This document shows, piece after piece, positions 15,991-24,573 of a DNA stretch of 64,000 bases; position 1 is the first letter of the stretch; every line of letters starts with the position of its first letter. The stretch covers positions 434,001 to 498,000 of the forward strand of contig CAVRBT010000010.1 in assembly GCA_963719275.1 (NCBI GenBank), in the 5' to 3' direction. This DNA is from AC-32 sp963719275. GTDB lineage: Bacteria; Actinomycetota; Thermoleophilia; Gaiellales; Gaiellaceae. A program made the position numbers and the translations under genes. Under the pieces are notes generated by a model, which did no database searches, was not told where the DNA came from, and saw only the letters and a list, made by a program, of their open reading frames with translations.

Positions 15991-16686
15991 ATGCCCGATT
16001 CCTCCACCATCCTGCTTGTCGACGACGAGGACGCGGTTCAGAAGCTCCTCGCCTATCCGCTCGAACGCGACGGTTTCAGGGTGGTCCAGGCACGCGACGG
16101 CGAGGAGGCGTTGGCGCGGTTTGCCGAGGAGCGGGTCGATCTCGTCGTGCTCGACCTGATGCTGCCGAAGGTCGACGGGTTGGAGGTCTGCAAGCGGCTC
16201 CGCGCGTCGAGCAGCGTGCCGATCATCATGCTCACCGCCCGCGACGACGAGCTCGACAAGGTGCTCGGTCTCGAGCTCGGCGCCGACGACTACATCACGA
16301 AGCCGTTCTCGATTCGCGAGTTCCGCAGCCGCGTACGCGCGCTGCTGCGGCGGGCGGCCATCCCGAGCGCGGCCCAGGCGGAGGAGGAGGCGATCGAGCG
16401 CGACGGTCTGCGGATCGACCTCGGCCGGCGCGACGTGGAGGTTTCTGGGCGGGCGGTGCAGCTCACGTACGTCGAGTTCGAGCTGCTGCGAACGATGGCC
16501 GCCAGCCCGGGGCGGGTCTTCACGCGCGAGATGCTCCTGCAGGCGCTCTGGGGCGGTTCCGACTACCGTGAGCCGCGCACCATCGACGTCCACGTGCGGC
16601 ACCTCCGCGAGAAGCTCGAGCGGGATCCCAGCGAGCCGGAGTACATCCTCACCGTCCGGGGCGTCGGCTACCGCTTCCGCCCGTGA
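15991..16686 (+). CDS. OmpR-family response regulator
   Basis: 231 aa. Receiver domain with D11/D12, phospho-acceptor D55 (VLDLMLPKVDG), the conserved Thr in LTAR and Lys in ITKPFS. A winged-helix DNA-binding domain follows (LTYVEFELLRTMAASPG, REMLLQALWG, RTIDVHVRHLREKLE, VRGVGYRFRP). It acts on promoters when phosphorylated by the partner kinase, whose GTG overlaps its stop by 4 bp. A TATAGT hexamer at 15950-15955 may be its -10. The signal and regulon are not known; the HtrA protease gene just downstream is a candidate target. Confidence 0.93.
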   Translation: MPDSSTILLVDDEDAVQKLLAYPLERDGFRVVQARDGEEALARFAEERVDLVVLDLMLPKVDGLEVCKRLRASSSVPIIMLTARDDELDKVLGLELGADDYITKPFSIREFRSRVRALLRRAAIPSAAQAEEEAIERDGLRIDLGRRDVEVSGRAVQLTYVEFELLRTMAASPGRVFTREMLLQALWGGSDYREPRTIDVHVRHLREKLERDPSEPEYILTVRGVGYRFRP

Positions 16687-18104
16687 GCGGCTTCTTCCGC
16701 AGCGTCGGCGCACAGTTGAGCCTGGCGCTCCTCCTGGTGGTGGCCGTCGCGCTCGGGATCGTCTACCTGAGCGTGGTGCCGTCGCTGCGGGATCGCGCCG
16801 TCAACACCCGTGTGGCGCAGATGGAGCGGATCGTCGCGAAGGTCCGGCCGGAGGTCGGCGATGCAACGCCGTTCGATCCGGGCTTCGCCGCGACGAAAGC
16901 GGAGGAGAACGGCGGCGCCCAGGTCGCGCTGATGGAGCGGCTCACGCCGCAGGGGAAGGTCAGCCCCTACGCGTACTCCGGCGAGCTCGGCGCAAGGCTG
17001 GTGGCCGATCCCGTTGCGACCCAGGCGCTGGACATTCGCGCGGCGACGCACGGGCACGTGACCAACGGCGAGGACGTCTATGCCGAGGCGGCGGCGCCGG
17101 TGCTCCGCGGCCGGTACGCGCTGCTCGTGCGCGACACTGTCGACCTCTCGAGCATCCGGCTCGTCGAGCGGCGCGTCCTGTTCGCGGCCGGCGTGGCGCT
17201 CATCATTGCGCTGCTCCTGGGCTACGCGGGTGCGCGGATGTTCGCCCGACGGATCAAGCGCCTCGAGCGCGCTGCCGACCGGATCTCGAGCGGCCGCTTC
17301 GACGAGCCGGTCGTGGACACGCGGGGTGACGAGCTGGCGGCACTCGCGGCGGCGTTCGACCGAATGCGCGTCCGGCTGGCGCAGCTCGACGACGCGCGCA
17401 GGGCGTTCGTCGCCAACGCCTCCCACGAGCTGCGCACGCCGCTCTTCTCGCTCGGCGGCTTCCTCGAGCTGCTCGACGACGAGGAGCTGGACGAGGCGAC
17501 GAGGCGCGAGTTCCTCGGCTCGATGCGCGAGCAGGTGGACCGCCTGACGAAGCTCGCCTCCGACCTGCTCGACCTGACGCGGCTCGACGCCGGGCGCCTC
17601 ACGGTCGAGCGCGAGCCTGTTGACCTCGGTGCGCTGGCCGGCGATCTGGTCGAGGAGTTCGGCCCGCTGGCGGCGTCGACCAGACACACGCTTACCGGAA
17701 GTCTGGAGGGCGCCGTCTTCGCGGAGGCCGACGAGCTACGTGCGCTGCAGCTCGGCCGCATCCTCGTCGAGAACGCGCTTCTACACACGCCGCCGGAGAC
17801 CGCGGTGGACGTGCGCGCGCGGCGCCGTGGCGACACGGCCGTGCTCGAGGTGGAGGACGGAGGCCCCGGAGTCCCGCTCGACCAGAGCGAGCAGCTGTTC
17901 GAGCGGTTCTTCCGCCTCGACGGCGCGCGGGCGTCGGGCAGCGGCCTCGGGCTCGCGATCGCGAAGGAGCTGGCGGAACTGATGGAAGGCTCGGTCGAGG
18001 TCGATTCCGAGCCCGGCCGGACGGTCTTCTCGCTCGTGCTGCCGGCTGCGAGCTACCCGCCTGCAGCGATTTCACGGGAAATCACGTCTTCCGCAAACGC
18101 GTAG
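16683..18104 (+). CDS. Sensor histidine kinase
   Basis: 473 aa membrane kinase. TM1 about 10-30, an extracytoplasmic sensor domain of about 130 residues, TM2 about 164-184, HAMP (FARRIKRLERAADRISSG), HisKA with phospho-acceptor H248 in ASHELRTPLFSLGGF, and HATPase_c with N box (VENALLHTPPETA), G1 (VEDGGPGVP), F box (LFERFFRLDG) and G2 (SGSGLGLAIAKEL). It is translationally coupled to the response regulator. The order kinase then HtrA resembles envelope-stress modules, but the ligand is unknown. Confidence 0.93.
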   Translation: MSGFFRSVGAQLSLALLLVVAVALGIVYLSVVPSLRDRAVNTRVAQMERIVAKVRPEVGDATPFDPGFAATKAEENGGAQVALMERLTPQGKVSPYAYSGELGARLVADPVATQALDIRAATHGHVTNGEDVYAEAAAPVLRGRYALLVRDTVDLSSIRLVERRVLFAAGVALIIALLLGYAGARMFARRIKRLERAADRISSGRFDEPVVDTRGDELAALAAAFDRMRVRLAQLDDARRAFVANASHELRTPLFSLGGFLELLDDEELDEATRREFLGSMREQVDRLTKLASDLLDLTRLDAGRLTVEREPVDLGALAGDLVEEFGPLAASTRHTLTGSLEGAVFAEADELRALQLGRILVENALLHTPPETAVDVRARRRGDTAVLEVEDGGPGVPLDQSEQLFERFFRLDGARASGSGLGLAIAKELAELMEGSVEVDSEPGRTVFSLVLPAASYPPAAISREITSSANA

Positions 18105-18120
18105 CTACAGTGCGAGAGCG

Positions 18121-19323
18121 GTGCGAATCGGCCCTCTTGCAGCGATTGCCGTCGGGTGCGCCGTGCTCGGCGGGGTGGTCGCGGTCGGCGTCGGCCAGCT
18201 GACGGGCTGGACCGACTCGAGCTCGTCGACGACCGTCTTCAACGCCTCTCCGGTGCAGCCCGGTCCCACGCCCGCCAGGGCCGCGGTCGCGCCCAGCGCG
18301 AAGCCCCTCGTCGGAAACGGCTTCAGCCCGAGCTCGATCTACGCGCGCCGCTCGCCGGGCGTTGTCACGATCGTCGCGGTCTACGGCACCGATCCCGAGT
18401 CGGCGCGGCGCGCCCAGGGCTCGGGCTTCGTCGTCTCGCCGCAGGGCTACATCCTCACCAACTCGCACGTGATCACGACCGCGGGTGACACGCCGGTCCC
18501 GCAGCCTGCCGACAGCGTGTTCATCGAGTTCCAGGACCGCGACCGGGCGGAGGCGAAGATCGTCGGTTGGGACGTCTTCGACGACGTCGGGCTGCTGAAG
18601 GTCGATCCGTCGGCGCACGCGCTGGCTCCGGTGCCGCTTGGCAACTCGGCTGCGGCCGTCGTCGGCGAGCCCGTCGCCGCGATCGGCAGCCCCTTCGGCA
18701 ACGAAAACTCCCTCGCCGTCGGCGTCGTCTCGGCCGTGCACCGGTCGGTCGACTCGCTGACCTCGAGCTTCAACCTCGTCGACGCGATCCAGACCGACGC
18801 GCCGATCAACCACGGGAACTCGGGCGGACCGCTCTTCGACGCGCGCGGCCGCGTGATCGGGATCAACGCGCAGATCAACAGCACGAGCGGCCAGGCCGAG
18901 GGGGTCGGCTTCGCGGTGCCGATCAACTCCGCGACGCGCTCGATGCAGCAGCTGATCGCCAACGGGTCGGTCTCGTACGCGTTCGTCGGCGTCGAGACGA
19001 CAGATCTGACACCGGCCCTCGCGCGCCGCTTCGGCTACGCGGTGCAGCGCGGCGCGGTCGTGACCGACGTCGTCGCCGGCAGTCCCGCGGAGAAGGGTGG
19101 GCTACACCCGGGCCGCAAGACCGCCAGCGCGTTCGGGCTCGACTTCCCGCGTAGCGGGGACGTGATCGTCGCGATCGACGGCCGCGCCGTCGCGGGCTCG
19201 GAAGACATTGCGCGGATTGTCACGAGCATGAGTCCGGGCCAGATCGCACGCTTCGCGATCGAGCGCGGCGACGCACATCTCGTGCTCCCGCTCCGCCTGG
19301 GCGAGCGCTCCGAGTCGAGTTGA
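18121..19323 (+). CDS. HtrA/DegP-type serine protease with PDZ domain
   Basis: 400 aa. N-terminal TM/signal anchor (about 5-27), a Ser/Thr/Pro-rich linker, then an S1C protease domain with triad H116 (LTNSHVI), D155 (DDVGLLKV) and S234 (NHGNSGGPL). A single PDZ domain follows (about 285-390; VVAGSPAEKGGLHPGR, GDVIVAIDGRAV). It degrades or refolds damaged envelope proteins. It starts 16 bp after the kinase gene; a TACAGT hexamer at 18106-18111 could add an internal promoter 9 nt before the GTG. The two-component system upstream probably controls it. Confidence 0.93.
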   Translation: MRIGPLAAIAVGCAVLGGVVAVGVGQLTGWTDSSSSTTVFNASPVQPGPTPARAAVAPSAKPLVGNGFSPSSIYARRSPGVVTIVAVYGTDPESARRAQGSGFVVSPQGYILTNSHVITTAGDTPVPQPADSVFIEFQDRDRAEAKIVGWDVFDDVGLLKVDPSAHALAPVPLGNSAAAVVGEPVAAIGSPFGNENSLAVGVVSAVHRSVDSLTSSFNLVDAIQTDAPINHGNSGGPLFDARGRVIGINAQINSTSGQAEGVGFAVPINSATRSMQQLIANGSVSYAFVGVETTDLTPALARRFGYAVQRGAVVTDVVAGSPAEKGGLHPGRKTASAFGLDFPRSGDVIVAIDGRAVAGSEDIARIVTSMSPGQIARFAIERGDAHLVLPLRLGERSESS

Positions 19324-19407
19324 CGATCTCTAGGATCGAACCCGTGACCTTCGACGGCGGGCACCCGAATCCCCCTGGTTAGGCGCACGCGTCCGGCGGG
19401 CACGATC

Positions 19408-19830
19408 ATGACGATGAGCGATGAGGGCCGCTCCGTCCGCCTGACGATTCCCGCCCGGCCGGAATACATCACGCTCGGCCGACTGGCGCTGACCGCGATC
19501 GCCGGCGTGCGCCCGCTCTCCGACGAGACGCTGCACGACCTGAAGCTCGCGCTGACCGAGGCCTGCACGAACTCGGTGAAGCACGCCTACCAGGACGGCA
19601 CCGGCAGCGTCGACATCGTCTACGAGCTCCACGGCGACCGGCTGGCGGTCGAGGTCGGCGACGCGGGCTCCGGCTTCGAGGCCAGTGAAGACGGGACGGA
19701 CGTCGGAGGCGACCTCGAGGAAGGTGGCCTCGGCATTGCCATCATCCGCGCGCTCACCGACGAGGTCGAGATCGGGAAGCGTGAGGGCGGCGGCTCCCGG
19801 CTGCGCTTCGTGAAGCTCCTCGGCGACTAG
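19408..19830 (+). CDS. Anti-sigma factor / serine kinase, RsbW-like ATPase
   Basis: 140 aa from ATG 19408 (ATG 19414 also possible). A GHKL ATP-binding domain of the RsbW/SpoIIAB type: N box LALTEACTNSVKHAY, G1 VEVGDAGSGFE, G2 EGGLGIAIIRAL. These proteins hold a SigB/SigF-type sigma factor inactive and phosphorylate an STAS anti-anti-sigma. Neither a sigma-B-like factor nor an STAS gene is next to it in this window, so it is an orphan member or a partner of genes elsewhere. A family A repeat follows its stop directly. Confidence 0.88.
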   Translation: MTMSDEGRSVRLTIPARPEYITLGRLALTAIAGVRPLSDETLHDLKLALTEACTNSVKHAYQDGTGSVDIVYELHGDRLAVEVGDAGSGFEASEDGTDVGGDLEEGGLGIAIIRALTDEVEIGKREGGGSRLRFVKLLGD

Positions 19831-19833
19831 TCA

Positions 19834-19998
19834 AGAGGGCTTGACGAAACACCAGCTGTGCCGCCCGAATGCGCTGCTCGCCCCGATGCTGCGTCCTCAG
19901 TCGCACGCTACGCGTTCCAGGATCACGGACGCTTCCTGGTCCTTGCCTCGGAACGACCAGCGCGCCCCGGCGACGAGCGAAGTCCGGCCAAACCCTCA
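19834..19998. repeat. Family A long palindromic element, copy 1
   Basis: About 165 bp between rsbW and treT. Outer inverted termini are GAGGGCTTGACGAAAC and, on the other strand, GAGGGTTTGGCCGGAC. Inside are the family blocks GCTGCTCGCCCCGATGCTG, GCGTCCTCAGTCGC and CCTCGGAACGACCA. The apical stem is CCAGGA/TCCTGG with a larger loop than in copies 2 and 3. It is the most divergent copy and begins 3 bp after the rsbW stop codon. Confidence 0.85.
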
Positions 19999-20036
19999 TA
20001 AGTCGGCCAGACCGAGCGGTATCCTCGCTGGCCGCG

Positions 20037-21323
20037 ATGCTTCAGCTCGTCAACGTCGGCCAGAAGTCGCTCGCGGACTACGCGACGATCGCCACGCGCG
20101 GGCTGATGGAGGAGATCCGGCGGCTCGCCGAGCCACTCCGGGGCAAACGGCTCGTGCACGTCTCCGCGACGGCGTTCGGCGGCGGCGTGGCCGAGATCAA
20201 CTACGCGCTCGTGCCGCTGATGCGCGACGCGGGACTCGAGGCCGAGTGGCGGATCATCGCTGGCGCGGAGGAGTTCTTCGCGGTCACCAAGGGAATCCAC
20301 AACGCGCTGCAGGGCGACCCCCAGGGGCTGACGCCGACCCAAGAGGAGGTGTACCGCCGGTTCCAGGCCGTGAACGCGGAGGAGCTCGGCGACGACTACG
20401 ACTTCGTGCTCATCCACGACCCGCAGCCGGCGGGCATGATCGAGCACTTTCCGGAAAGCTCAGCGCGCTGGATCTGGCGCTGCCACATCGACCTCTCCCA
20501 GCCGAACCGCGAGGTGCTCGGGTTCCTGCTCTCGTGGCTCGGCCGCTACGACGCGGCGATCTTCCACATGCACGAATACGTCCCCGGGGCCGAAGGGATG
20601 CCGCCCGCGTTCATCTGGCCGCCGGCGATCGACCCGCTGACGCCGAAGAACATGGCGCTCTCCCCGGAGGACGCCGCCTACATCGTCGACCAGTTCGGGA
20701 TCGACGTGGAGCGGCCGCTGATCACGCAGGTCTCACGCTTCGATCCGTGGAAGGACCCGCTCGGCGTGATCGACGCGTACCGGCTGGTGAAGGCGGAACA
20801 CCCGGATGTGCAGCTGGCGCTCGTCGGCTCGATGGCGCACGACGACCCGGAGGGCTGGGACTACTACAACCGCACCGTCACCTACGCGGGCGGCGACCCC
20901 GAGGTCTACATCCTTTCCAACCTGAACAACATCGGGTCGGTCGAGGTCAACGCCTTCCAGGTGCACTCGAACGCCGTCATCCAGAAGTCAACGAAGGAGG
21001 GCTTCGGCCTCACCGTCACGGAGGCGCTCTGGAAGACGCGGCCAGTGGTGGCGAGCCGCGTTGGCGGGATCGTGGCGCAGATCGAGGACGGGGAGACCGG
21101 CTGGCTGGTCGACCCGAACGCGCCCGAGGAGTGCGCGGCGGCGTGCATCGAGATCCTGAGCGACCCCGCGTCCGCCAGGCAGCGCGCGCTGCGGGGCAAG
21201 GAGTACGTTCGCCGGAACTTCCTCATGCCGCGGCTCCTGCGGGACTGGCTCGTGCTGCTGAACAAGCTCGACGGCAACGACACCGCGGGCGCCGAGGTCA
21301 GCGCGGCCGCCGCCGCCTCGTAA
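20037..21323 (+). CDS. treT: Trehalose synthase, TreT-type GT4 glycosyltransferase
   Basis: 428 aa from ATG 20037. TreT joins NDP-glucose to glucose to give trehalose directly. N-terminal SATAFGGGVAEINYALVPLM is the family signature, followed by DFVLIHDPQPAGMIEH, RCHIDLSQPN and the C-terminal donor site with QVSRFDPWKDPLGVIDAY and the EX7E motif in STKEGFGLTVTEALW. Length fits the TreT family. A TATCCT hexamer lies 11 nt before the ATG. Gene 21363-22835 encodes a second trehalose-type synthase; no phosphatase gene is present, which TreT would not need. Confidence 0.88.
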   Translation: MLQLVNVGQKSLADYATIATRGLMEEIRRLAEPLRGKRLVHVSATAFGGGVAEINYALVPLMRDAGLEAEWRIIAGAEEFFAVTKGIHNALQGDPQGLTPTQEEVYRRFQAVNAEELGDDYDFVLIHDPQPAGMIEHFPESSARWIWRCHIDLSQPNREVLGFLLSWLGRYDAAIFHMHEYVPGAEGMPPAFIWPPAIDPLTPKNMALSPEDAAYIVDQFGIDVERPLITQVSRFDPWKDPLGVIDAYRLVKAEHPDVQLALVGSMAHDDPEGWDYYNRTVTYAGGDPEVYILSNLNNIGSVEVNAFQVHSNAVIQKSTKEGFGLTVTEALWKTRPVVASRVGGIVAQIEDGETGWLVDPNAPEECAAACIEILSDPASARQRALRGKEYVRRNFLMPRLLRDWLVLLNKLDGNDTAGAEVSAAAAAS

Positions 21324-21362
21324 CCGATTCGGCGGGCGGTCACGGGTAGGGTGGCGCCGGGC

Positions 21363-22835
21363 ATGGGGGATCGTCGCAGGCTGATCGTCGCTTCCAACCG
21401 TGGCCCCGTGACGTACGCGCGCGTCGGGGACGAGCGCGTGGCGCGACGCGGCGGCGGCGGTCTGGTGACGGCGCTCCGGAGCCTCGTCGAGCACCACGAC
21501 GTGACCTGGATCGCGAGCGCGATGAGCGAGGAGGACCGGGCTGTCGCGACCGAGAGCGGCGAACGGGCGGTCGAGGAGCGCTCGCGCGACGGCTCGCCGT
21601 TTCGCCTTCGCCTCGTCGCCCACGAGGAGACGGCCTACGACTGGTTCTACAACGTCGTCGCGAACCCGATGCTCTGGTTCCTGCAGCACTACCTCTGGCA
21701 GCTCGCGTACACGCCGTCGATCGACATTGCGCTGCGGAACGCCTGGGACGAGGGCTACCTGCGGGTCAACGAGGGGTTTGCGGAGGCCGTGCTCGAGGAG
21801 CTCGAGGCACAGCCCGAGGCGGCTGTCTTCTTCCACGACTACCACCTGTACCTCGCGCCTCGCCTGGTGCGGGAGCGCGCGCCCGACGCGCTGCTCGCGC
21901 AGTTCGTCCACATTCCGTGGCCGCAGACCGACTACTGGCACGTCCTCCCGGACTCGATCAGGCGCGCGATCCACGACGGCGTGCTCGCCAACGACCTGAT
22001 CGGGTTCCACACGCATCAGTGGCGGCTGAACTTCATGCGCGCCGCGAGCGACGTCGCGGACGCCGAGGCGAACTTCGCGGACGGCGTGGTCGACTACGAA
22101 GGCCGCCGCTCGCTGGTGACCGTGCACCCGATCTCGGTCGACCCGGCCGAGTTCGACGAGCTGGCCGGCAGCGAGGCCGTGCTGGCCGCGGAGGGCGAGC
22201 TCGTCGAGCGGCGGCCGGAGCAGCTTGTGCTGCGCGTCGACCGCACCGACCCCTCGAAGAACATCGTCCGCGGCTTCCGCGCCTTCGAGCTCTACCTCGA
22301 GGCGCATCCCGACCGGCACCGGCGGGTGGGAATGCTCGCGCACCTGGACCCGTCGCGGCAAGACATCCCCGAGTACGCCGAATACCTCGGCGCGATCCAG
22401 CGCGAGGCGCGGCGGGTGAACGACCGCTTTCAGCAGGAAGGCTGGCTGCCGATCGAGCTCGTGATCCAGGACAACTTCACCGGCTCCGTCGCCGCCTACA
22501 AGCAGTTTGACGCCCTGTTCGTGAACGCGATTTTCGACGGCATGAACCTCATCGCGAAGGAGGCGCCGCTCGTGAACGACCGCGACGGTGTGCTGATCCT
22601 CTCGGAGAACGCGGGCGCGCACGCCGAGCTCGGTGAATGGGCGCTGACGGTGAACCCCTTCGACGTCGCCGGCCAGGCGCAGGCGATCCACGAGGCGCTC
22701 ACGATGTCCGCCGACGAGCGGAGCAGACGGCTGGAGGCGATCCGCGCACACGTGCGCGAGCACGACGTCACCGGGTGGATCGACGCGCAGCTGGCCGACC
22801 TCGACCGCTGCGCCGCGCGGGTCGGTAGCTCCTAG
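21363..22835 (+). CDS. otsA: Alpha,alpha-trehalose-phosphate synthase (GT20, OtsA-like)
   Basis: 490 aa from ATG 21363; a GTG 12 bp upstream overlaps the likely -10 TAGGGT and is less likely. GT20 features: LIVASNRGPVTY at the N-terminus, FFHDYHLYLAP, AQFVHIPWPQTDYW, the phosphate-binding RVDRTDPSKN with Arg and Lys, and NAIFDGMNLIAKEAPL followed by SENAGAHAELG. The family uses NDP-glucose plus glucose-6-phosphate. The usual VNPxxDGMN is VNAIFDGMN, so a related product such as glucosylglycerol phosphate cannot be excluded. No OtsB-type phosphatase gene is nearby. Confidence 0.87.
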   Translation: MGDRRRLIVASNRGPVTYARVGDERVARRGGGGLVTALRSLVEHHDVTWIASAMSEEDRAVATESGERAVEERSRDGSPFRLRLVAHEETAYDWFYNVVANPMLWFLQHYLWQLAYTPSIDIALRNAWDEGYLRVNEGFAEAVLEELEAQPEAAVFFHDYHLYLAPRLVRERAPDALLAQFVHIPWPQTDYWHVLPDSIRRAIHDGVLANDLIGFHTHQWRLNFMRAASDVADAEANFADGVVDYEGRRSLVTVHPISVDPAEFDELAGSEAVLAAEGELVERRPEQLVLRVDRTDPSKNIVRGFRAFELYLEAHPDRHRRVGMLAHLDPSRQDIPEYAEYLGAIQREARRVNDRFQQEGWLPIELVIQDNFTGSVAAYKQFDALFVNAIFDGMNLIAKEAPLVNDRDGVLILSENAGAHAELGEWALTVNPFDVAGQAQAIHEALTMSADERSRRLEAIRAHVREHDVTGWIDAQLADLDRCAARVGSS

Positions 22836-22929
22836 ACGCCGTCCTTCTGGACGACAGCATCTGGGCGACGCGCTCGTTCACTTCGCGGAAGAGCTTCTCG
22901 TTCTCCTCGATGCGCTGTTTCCGGTCCAT
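22768..22929 (-). CDS. Small ORF, possible truncated remnant of a conserved actinobacterial small protein
   Basis: ATG 22929 opens a 53-codon minus-strand frame beginning MDRKQRIEENEKLFREVN and ERVAQM. This segment, in the otherwise free gap between otsA and the aldehyde dehydrogenase, resembles the N-terminus of small actinobacterial proteins that begin RIAENEALFREVNERI and normally continue into a Cys-rich FVCECxxxxC half. Here the frame instead runs into basic sequence antisense to the otsA 3' end. It may be a decayed gene whose C-terminal half is gone, or a short functional protein. Confidence 0.35.
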   Translation of the reverse strand: MDRKQRIEENEKLFREVNERVAQMLSSRRTASRSYRPARRSGRGRPAARRSTR

Positions 22930-22959
22930 GCGCCTCGGCCATGCTAAACCCGCGCGGTC

Positions 22960-22965
22960 TAGGAT
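22960..22965 (+). promoter_or_regulatory. -10 hexamer of a probable leaderless promoter
   Basis: TAGGAT ends 6 nt before the ATG of the aldehyde dehydrogenase at 22972. That spacing would put the transcription start at or next to the A of the ATG, leaving no room for a ribosome binding site. Confidence 0.5.
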
Positions 22966-22971
22966 CTCGCG

Positions 22972-24558
22972 ATGGGCCGCGACACGCAGGTCGAGGAGCT
23001 GCGCTCGGTCGACCCGGCCACCCTGGAGGAGCTCGGCGTGGTGCCGGTCTCGCCTCCGGAGGGGGTCTCCGAGGCCGTGGCCGAAGCGCGCGTGGCGGCC
23101 GATCGCTGGGCCCAGTCGTCGTTTGCCGAGAGGCGGGATCTTCTCGGTGCAGTCGCGCAGGAGGTGCTCGCGCGCGCCGACCTGCTCACGGCGACGGTCA
23201 CCGCCGAGACAGGGAAGCCGCTCGTCGAGTCGTACACCGCCGAGCTGTTCGTGTCGCTCGACAACATCGTCTGGGCGGCCTCGAACGCGCCTCGCGTGCT
23301 GCGGCCCGAGCGGCTGCGCTTCCCGCAGGCGCTCCTGCGGCACAAGCGCGGCTGGCTGCTCTACGAGCCGCTTGGCGTGATCGGCCTGATCGCGCCGTGG
23401 AACTTCCCGCTTGGGATCCCGCTGACCCAGGTGGCCTTCGCAGTCGCCGCGGGCAACGCGGTCGTGCTCAAGCCGTCGGAGCTGACGCCGCTGTGCGGCG
23501 CATGGGTCGAGCGGATCTTCCGCGAGGCCGGGGCGCCCGAGGGGCTCGTGCGGGTCGTGCAGGGCAGAGGCGAGACGGGGGAGGCGCTGGTGCGTGCGCC
23601 AGGGATCGGGAAGGTCGTCTTCACCGGCTCCGCCGCAGTGGGGCGGGTCGTGGCCGCGGCGGCGGGCGAGCGGCTGCGGCCGGTGACGCTCGAGCTCGGC
23701 GGCAAGGATCCGATGCTCGTCTTCGAGGACGCCGATCTCGACCGCGCGGTCGCAGGCGCGCTCTGGGGCTCGTTCTCGAACTGCGGCCAGGTCTGCTCGG
23801 GCGTCGAGCGGATCTACGTTGCTCGGCCGCTGCACGAGGCGTTCGTCGAGGAGCTCGTCCGGCGCACGCGGCGGCTGCGTGTGGGGCGCGGCGACGAGCT
23901 CGAGACGCAGGTTGGGCCACTGGTCGCCGAGGAGCGGCGCGCGTATGTCGAGGAGCTCGTCGCAGACGCGGTCGGGCGCGGAGCCGAGCTGCGGACGGGC
24001 GGCCGCCGGGCCGACGTCGGATTGCCGGGCTGGTTCTACGAGCCGACGGTGCTCGACGGCGTCGACCGGGAGGCACGGATCGAGCAGGAAGAGATCTTCG
24101 GGCCGGTGGTCACGGTCGAGTCGTTTCGCGACGAGGACGAGGCCCTCCGGCTCGCGAACGACTCGTCGTTCGGGCTCGGCGCCAGCGTCTGGACGCGCGA
24201 TCTCGAGCGGGCGCAGCGGGTGGCGCGCCGCCTGGAGTCGGGCTCGGTCTGGACGAACGACGTCGCGTACTCCTACGGCACGGGCCAGGCGGCGTGGGGC
24301 GGCACGAAGGAATCCGGCTTCGGCCGCACCCACTCCAAGCATGGCCTCTATGAGCTCTCACGGGTGAAGTACGCCGACCTCGACCGCGGCCGCGTCCCGG
24401 TGCCCTGGTGGTACCCCTACGACGAAGGGGTCGCCGAGGGCTTCGCGGGCGTGCTCGAACTGCTCTACGGCGAGGGCATGCCGCGGAAGCTGGCGAGCGC
24501 CTGGGCGCACCGGCGCGGGCTCTGGCGGCTCGGCCGGCGATACCTTTCCGGCTCGTGA
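22972..24558 (+). CDS. NAD(P)-dependent aldehyde dehydrogenase
   Basis: 528 aa. Aldehyde dehydrogenase superfamily: GLIAPWNFPLGIPLTQ, VLKPSELTPL, FTGSAAVGRVV, general base E241 in LELGGKDP and nucleophile C275 in CGQVCSGVER, 34 residues apart as usual, plus EEIFGPVV. A roughly 60-residue C-terminal extension beyond the catalytic core (from KYADLDRGRVPVPWW) is longer than in standard 480-residue enzymes. A leaderless-type promoter lies just upstream. The substrate cannot be told from sequence. Confidence 0.9.
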   Translation: MGRDTQVEELRSVDPATLEELGVVPVSPPEGVSEAVAEARVAADRWAQSSFAERRDLLGAVAQEVLARADLLTATVTAETGKPLVESYTAELFVSLDNIVWAASNAPRVLRPERLRFPQALLRHKRGWLLYEPLGVIGLIAPWNFPLGIPLTQVAFAVAAGNAVVLKPSELTPLCGAWVERIFREAGAPEGLVRVVQGRGETGEALVRAPGIGKVVFTGSAAVGRVVAAAAGERLRPVTLELGGKDPMLVFEDADLDRAVAGALWGSFSNCGQVCSGVERIYVARPLHEAFVEELVRRTRRLRVGRGDELETQVGPLVAEERRAYVEELVADAVGRGAELRTGGRRADVGLPGWFYEPTVLDGVDREARIEQEEIFGPVVTVESFRDEDEALRLANDSSFGLGASVWTRDLERAQRVARRLESGSVWTNDVAYSYGTGQAAWGGTKESGFGRTHSKHGLYELSRVKYADLDRGRVPVPWWYPYDEGVAEGFAGVLELLYGEGMPRKLASAWAHRRGLWRLGRRYLSGS

Positions 24559-24573
24559 ACGTCGCTCGCCTCC

